From assembly GCA_964388085.1 (NCBI GenBank), contig CAYLZW010000239.1, positions 1 through 9,181 of the forward strand: a stretch of 9,181 bases of DNA, given 5' to 3'. The position numbers and the translations under genes were made by a program. The notes under the pieces are model-generated. The model worked only from the letters and a program-made list of their open reading frames with translations. It was not told the origin of the DNA and did no database searches. The DNA is from CAYLZW01 sp964388085 (GTDB lineage Bacteria > Myxococcota > UBA727 > CAYLZW01). Below are positions 5,853-9,181 of the stretch, one piece after another (the stretch's first letter is position 1; every line of letters begins with the position of its first letter).

Positions 5853-6965
5853 ATGCAGTACGGGTCGTGCATTCGCGGTGTAGGCGCCTACCTCCCCGAG
5901 GAGGTTCGCGGGAACGACTGGTGGCCGAAGGAGTGGGTCGAGTCCTGGGTGCGCAAGAACAAAGGCCCGCTGAATCGCTTGGAAGAGGCCGGCATGGCGG
6001 GGGAAGAATTCCTCCACCCGCTGCTTCGCGCGGCCTTGAAAGAGATCGAAGGCGACCCCTTCGACGGCCTGAAGGAGCGGCGCGTGGCCCCGGCCGACAT
6101 GCTCCCTTCGGACATGGAGATCATCGCGGCCAAGGAGGCGATGCAGGACGCCGGCGTCAGCCCCGAGGAGATCGGCCTCGTGATGACGTTCTCGATGCCG
6201 AGCGATCACATCAGCGACACGACGGCGAACCGCGTGCACCACGAGCTCGGCCTCGTGAACGCGACGGCCTACGGCATCCACGTCTACTGCTTCTCGCTGA
6301 ACGCGATGATGAACATCGCGCACCAGTTCATCGCCAACGGCGTGCACAAGTACGTGCTGCTGCTGACGTCCTGCAAGTGGTCGAACGGCCTCGACTACAC
6401 CACCTCGATGTCGGTGATGTCGGGCGACGCGGCCACCGGCTGGGTGCTCGGCCGCTGCAAGGAGGGCGAGGGCTTTCTGACCGCCTCCGAGCACACCGAG
6501 TCCGAGTACCACGACACCCTCTTGTGGGTGAATCGTCCCGCGGCGCTCGCTCCGCGGAGCCCGTACGCCTTTGGCCCCGACCAGAACCAGGCCCGCCTGT
6601 TCTTCTCGGCGAACAATCCGAGCAAGGGCGCGCGAATGGTCGCTCGCATCCCCTACTGGGCGGAGATCTCGGGCACCGCCGCGCTGAAGGCCGCGGGTTG
6701 GACCGGCGACGACGTCGACCTGTACATTCCGAACGCGGCGACCGTCTGGTACGGACCGCTCTCCGCGAAGGTCCTCGGCATCAAACCGGAGGCCATCGAG
6801 GACAACATCCTCCGCTACGGCCACATGGGCGGCAGCAATCTGCCCGTAAACCTCTATGAGGCGGTCAAGCGCGGCCGCACCAAGCCCGGCACGCGCATTC
6901 TGTTCTTTGGCCACGGCGCCGGCTGCTCGTTCGGCTCTTTCACGTTCCAGTGGCCCGCTGACTGA
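5853..6965 (+). CDS. Stand-alone 3-oxoacyl-ACP synthase III-like enzyme (KAS III, thiolase fold) with altered active site
   Basis: Proteins of this fold condense or transfer an acyl group held on an active-site Cys, in fatty-acid, polyketide or other acyl chemistry. The protein aligns over its whole length with FabH. The N-terminus reads IRGVGAYLPEEV..ND; GLKERRVA (72-79) matches the FabH G(I/L)xxRR segment; the nucleophile is C146 in HVYCFSLNAMM; SGDAATGWVL (190-199) matches FGDGAGAVVL; and the end GHGAGCSFGSF (353-363) matches FGGGFTWGS. Where FabH has His (PHQAN) this protein has N294 (PNAAT), and where FabH has Asn (GNTSA) it has H324 (GHMGG). At 370 residues it is about 50 longer than FabH, mostly from an insert at residues 24-70. 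AAGGA lies 7 bases before the ATG. No acyl-carrier protein or partner enzyme is next to it, so substrate and pathway are unknown. Confidence 0.88.
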   Translation: MQYGSCIRGVGAYLPEEVRGNDWWPKEWVESWVRKNKGPLNRLEEAGMAGEEFLHPLLRAALKEIEGDPFDGLKERRVAPADMLPSDMEIIAAKEAMQDAGVSPEEIGLVMTFSMPSDHISDTTANRVHHELGLVNATAYGIHVYCFSLNAMMNIAHQFIANGVHKYVLLLTSCKWSNGLDYTTSMSVMSGDAATGWVLGRCKEGEGFLTASEHTESEYHDTLLWVNRPAALAPRSPYAFGPDQNQARLFFSANNPSKGARMVARIPYWAEISGTAALKAAGWTGDDVDLYIPNAATVWYGPLSAKVLGIKPEAIEDNILRYGHMGGSNLPVNLYEAVKRGRTKPGTRILFFGHGAGCSFGSFTFQWPAD

Positions 6966-6973
6966 GCAAAGAG

Positions 6974-6989
6974 CGAGAGCGCGCTCTCG
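6974..6989. repeat. Perfect 16-bp palindrome after the ketosynthase stop
   Basis: The sequence cgagagcgcgctctcg is its own reverse complement and starts 9 bases after the stop codon. It lies in a purine-rich GA stretch running to 7005. With no loop it would form a poor RNA hairpin, but it could be a dimeric protein-binding site or part of the 3' end structure. Confidence 0.4.
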
Positions 6990-7000
6990 AGAGAGAGCGA

Positions 7001-7038
7001 AGAGAGGGGGCCCGGCGTGCATGCCGAGCCCCCTTTCT
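7001..7038 (+). terminator. Probable intrinsic terminator for the ketosynthase gene
   Basis: The left arm 7001-7016 and right arm 7023-7038 pair over 16 positions with one C-A mismatch and one G-U pair, around the 6-base loop gtgcat. The core is ggggg at 7006-7010 against ccccc at 7029-7033, followed by tttct. The T-run is short, so termination strength is uncertain, but the position, 36 bases past the stop and between convergent genes, fits. Confidence 0.6.
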
Positions 7039-7063
7039 CGTCGTGACGATTGAGCTTGCCAGG

Positions 7064-7088
7064 GCGTTGTCCCCAAAGAGGGACACGC
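7064..7088 (-). terminator. Hairpin just after the stop of the minus-strand secreted-protein gene
   Basis: The arm tgtccc (7068-7073) pairs with gggaca (7080-7085) around the loop caaaga. The stem is extended by gcg (7064-7066) with cgc (7086-7088) across one bulged T. It lies directly beyond the minus-strand stop codon at 7090-7092. No U-tract follows on the minus strand, so it may be a 3'-end stabiliser or a weak terminator. Confidence 0.4.
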
Positions 7089-7089
7089 G

Positions 7090-8415
7090 CTAGCGGTGAC
7101 CGCCCGGAGCGCCCGAATGCACCTTGACGATGGGGACGATCGTCGGACCGACGAGGTTCGTCTCGTCCGCGAGGGCGTTCGGGATCATCGCTCGCGTCTC
7201 CGCCACGTTGCTCGACACGAGGTGGGTGAAGGGGCTGCCCTTGCCGAGCGGCTCGATGACGCTCAACACGGTCGGGAAGTCGTAGAGCTCCCAATTCTCC
7301 GAGACCAGCTCGATCTCGCCCGTGAGCACGCTCACGCGATAGATCGGCGACCACTTCTCCGCGTGGGGATGCGCGCCCTCACAGGCGCTTTGTCCCGACT
7401 CCGACGGCGTGCGCTGCCAGTACACCCACTCGCTGTTCGGGTGATAGTGGTCGTAGACGAGGTCACCGCTCAGGTCCGACAGGCCGATCTCGGGCGCCAC
7501 CAGCGTGCCGTAGGGCTTCTCGGCGGGCGGGATGGTGTCATCGAGCAGCGTGGCGCGATCGACGGTGAAGATGCCGCCCGGCGTCTGCACGCGAATGATG
7601 GCGATCTCGTCCGTGAGGCCGACGTAGGTGACGCCCTTGAACGCGGGCATGACGGGCTCGGGGAACGGCACCCGCAGCTGGTAGGGCAGGCGGACCTTGT
7701 CCCCGTTCTCGTCGCGCACGGCCATGTAGAAGCCCGGCACCTCCTCGCCGTGGTACGTCACCGTGGAGCAGTACCCCTCGAGCCCGAAGTCGGGGGAGGT
7801 CCAGGCCATGTGGAAGTCTTCGAGCGATTCGTCCGAGACCCAGAGCGAGAACAGGTCGATGACGACCATCTCGCCGCCCGGCAGGAAGTCGAATGACGAC
7901 GGAAAGGTGATCCCGTTCGGCGGCAGGTTCGGCGGATTGGTGTTCACCGGCAGCGCGTGGCTCTCGAGCAGCTCCGCCTCGAAACCCGTCGAGGGGTGGT
8001 ACTGGTAGGCGTAGATGTGCAGGAAGCTCGGCATGGGGACGCCGAAGCTCTCCGAGGGCGGGCTGTCGAGCAGGACGAGCTCGCCTTGCGTGCCGCCTCG
8101 ATACTCCTCCACGTTCCGGAGGCGCATGAAGAAGGGCCAGCCGAAGCCATCCTCGGGCTCCGGCAGCGAGCCCAGCGACTCTTTGGTGCGCCGGTTCAGC
8201 ACATGGACCTGCGGCTCGAAGAAGCCTTCGGACACAAAGGCCACGCGCCGATCGGCGGCGACGCCGTGGACCGAGAACGCTCGCTCGAAGGAGGCGAAGA
8301 CCGACGGTCCCTGCACGGCGGTGGCCTCGCCGACGGGAGTCTGTGCCGCGGCGGTAGACGCCCCTAGCAGCGCGATGAGCCCCCAAGCCCCCAGCAGCTC
8401 GACTCTATGCTTCAT
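7090..8415 (-). CDS. Secreted protein of unknown function, probable beta-propeller
   Basis: I do not recognise a named family. The chosen start (ATG complement 8413-8415) gives 441 residues and an excellent signal peptide: MKHR, a hydrophobic core, and TAAA before Q25 as the likely cut site. An AGAGGAAAG Shine-Dalgarno precedes it. A start 12 codons further upstream is open but would put a polar stretch ahead of the signal. The mature part is rich in repeated strand patterns ending in 'V.....tGe...l' (for example HVLNRRTKESLGSLP at 71-85, IFTVDRATLLDDT at 282-294, YRVSVLTGEIELVSENW at 359-375). Such patterns are characteristic of TolB/SMP-30-like beta-propellers. There are only two cysteines in the mature chain (C216, C345), which could form a disulfide. 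No catalytic motif is evident. It is convergent with the ketosynthase gene, and no functional link is visible. Confidence 0.75.
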   Translation of the reverse strand: MKHRVELLGAWGLIALLGASTAAAQTPVGEATAVQGPSVFASFERAFSVHGVAADRRVAFVSEGFFEPQVHVLNRRTKESLGSLPEPEDGFGWPFFMRLRNVEEYRGGTQGELVLLDSPPSESFGVPMPSFLHIYAYQYHPSTGFEAELLESHALPVNTNPPNLPPNGITFPSSFDFLPGGEMVVIDLFSLWVSDESLEDFHMAWTSPDFGLEGYCSTVTYHGEEVPGFYMAVRDENGDKVRLPYQLRVPFPEPVMPAFKGVTYVGLTDEIAIIRVQTPGGIFTVDRATLLDDTIPPAEKPYGTLVAPEIGLSDLSGDLVYDHYHPNSEWVYWQRTPSESGQSACEGAHPHAEKWSPIYRVSVLTGEIELVSENWELYDFPTVLSVIEPLGKGSPFTHLVSSNVAETRAMIPNALADETNLVGPTIVPIVKVHSGAPGGHR

Positions 8416-8639
8416 ACTCTTTCCTCTGGTGGTGTAGCCGCGAGCGATCACTGTCTCGCAACAAGCTACACGAAGCGTTTAACCGAGGATCGAGCCGTCG
8501 CTAGAGTGTGTATGACTGAGACATCGGAAGACGCGACCGGTGTCACGTTTCGAACATCTGCACTTGACCAGGAGACGGTTGGGCGTCCCGCGGGAGCACG
8601 AGCCGTGGCCAGGCGCGCTCCGCGTGAGACAGTTCCGCT
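8416..8639. other. Non-coding 224-base gap between the two minus-strand genes
   Basis: It should hold the promoter of the secreted-protein gene, but I find no convincing -35/-10 pair on the minus strand. The only structures are the Shine-Dalgarno near 8421-8428, the AT-richer patch around 8465-8482 and a 10-bp palindrome (tcccgcggga) at 8586-8595. A small plus-strand reading frame from ATG 8512 runs on as antisense of the next gene and is not accepted. Confidence 0.5.
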
Positions 8640-9104
8640 TCAGCGGTCGAGCATCGCGTCGAGCGTCCGGAATCGTCCCGCCGGGACCTTGCCCGCGGTC
8701 TCCTGCAGCCTCTTCCGCACCGTGTCCTGCGCGTCCGCGGGCACGCCGGCGAACTCGAGCGCGCCCGGCACGTCGCGGGCCTCGAACGCCTTGATATTCT
8801 TCATGAACAAGCGCAGCGACGAGATGACGAAGCGGACCGTGATGGCGTCCGAGAGGACGGCCGTCGGCATGAGCTTCAAGGCGTCACCGAACTCGGCCTG
8901 CATGCGCTGTCGCTGGGCGCTCGAGGGCCCGCCGCCGTCGGTGATCACGATCTGCCGGTACTCTCCCAGCTGGTCGCCCAGGCTCCGGTAGGCGCGGATG
9001 ACGCCCTCGCCCTCCTGATCGTTCGCGGTCTTCTTGCTGTGCACGAACAGGAGGCAGTTGTTCCCGAGGTCATCGAGCAGGAGGTCCGAGCTATCGACGA
9101 ACAT
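8640..9104 (-). CDS. STAS/SEC14-like (SpoIIAA-like) small cytoplasmic protein
   Basis: This 154-residue soluble protein has no signal peptide or membrane span. The central segment IVITDGGGPSSAQRQRM (52-68) followed by PTAVLSDAITVRFVISSLRLFMKNIKAFEARDVPGALEFAGV (80-121) matches a small-protein family common in myxobacteria that databases label STAS/SEC14-like; this is from memory of the family pattern. In that pattern TDGGGP-x3-QR follows a beta-strand, and the C-terminal part alternates strands and helices as in anti-sigma-factor antagonists. No obvious phosphorylatable Ser in a SpoIIAA-type context can be assigned with confidence. After residue 122 there is an extra charged helical tail (ADAQDTVRKRLQETAGK). 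The ATG at complement 9102-9104 has AAGGGA about 5 bases upstream. Its role is unknown; partner-switching or signalling is an inference from fold only. Confidence 0.72.
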   Translation of the reverse strand: MFVDSSDLLLDDLGNNCLLFVHSKKTANDQEGEGVIRAYRSLGDQLGEYRQIVITDGGGPSSAQRQRMQAEFGDALKLMPTAVLSDAITVRFVISSLRLFMKNIKAFEARDVPGALEFAGVPADAQDTVRKRLQETAGKVPAGRFRTLDAMLDR

Positions 9105-9134
9105 TGGTGTCCCTTGTGTTGGCCCCGCGGGCGC

Positions 9135-9163
9135 ACGATAGGTGAACGGCCGGGCGCGGTGAA
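9135..9163 (-). promoter_or_regulatory. Possible sigma-70-type promoter for the STAS/SEC14-like gene
   Basis: On the minus strand, TTCACC (complement 9158-9163) and TATCGT (complement 9135-9140) are 17 bases apart. Each matches 4 of 6 positions of the -35 and -10 consensus. They lie about 30-60 bases upstream of the ATG, a sensible distance, but matches of this quality occur by chance. Confidence 0.35.
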
Positions 9164-9181
9164 GCTCCGCGAAACGAAGTG

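Noticed and set aside
5613..7076. 487-codon minus-strand open frame opposite the ketosynthase
   Set aside because: Antisense shadow of a gene with full-length similarity to KAS III; the translation shows no recognisable motifs.
8512..8991. Plus-strand reading frame from ATG 8512 (MTETSEDATG...)
   Set aside because: No clear family features, and most of it is antisense to the STAS/SEC14-like gene.

Overview
This is a 9.2 kb stretch of high-GC, gene-dense bacterial chromosome. The exported lipoprotein, outer-membrane proteins, a stand-alone ketosynthase III, a P450 tail and a STAS/SEC14-like 'TDGGGP' protein are all typical of a Gram-negative myxobacterium (Myxococcota). That placement is an inference from gene content and composition. 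I see no rRNA, tRNA, CRISPR array, transposase or phage gene.

Layout, left to right. Positions 1-171 are the C-terminal tail of a cytochrome P450 that begins outside the window. Thirteen bases later comes an exported, cysteine-rich lipoprotein of the endonuclease/exonuclease/phosphatase (EEP) superfamily (185-1171), whose signal peptide is built from a 15-bp tandem repeat. Positions 1234-5724 hold five same-strand genes that read as a zinc (or manganese) acquisition operon: a small His/Cys-rich membrane-anchored protein, an outer-membrane beta-barrel, a ZnuA-type binding protein, a ZnuC-type ATPase and a ZnuB-type ABC-3 permease. The last three are tightly coupled (20-bp and GTGA overlaps). 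A separately transcribed KAS III-like ketosynthase follows (5853-6965). After a short convergent region with hairpins, two minus-strand genes complete the window: a secreted protein of probable beta-propeller fold (7090-8415) and a STAS/SEC14-like protein (8640-9104).

How the genes work together. In the metal operon the barrel would carry metal across the outer membrane and the substrate-binding protein would capture it in the periplasm. The ABC ATPase and permease would then import it. The His/Cys-rich protein may buffer or deliver metal at the inner membrane, which is inference. The most unusual feature is the ketosynthase: it keeps the active-site Cys, but the family's His and Asn appear exchanged (Asn at the PHQAN position, His at the GNTSA position).
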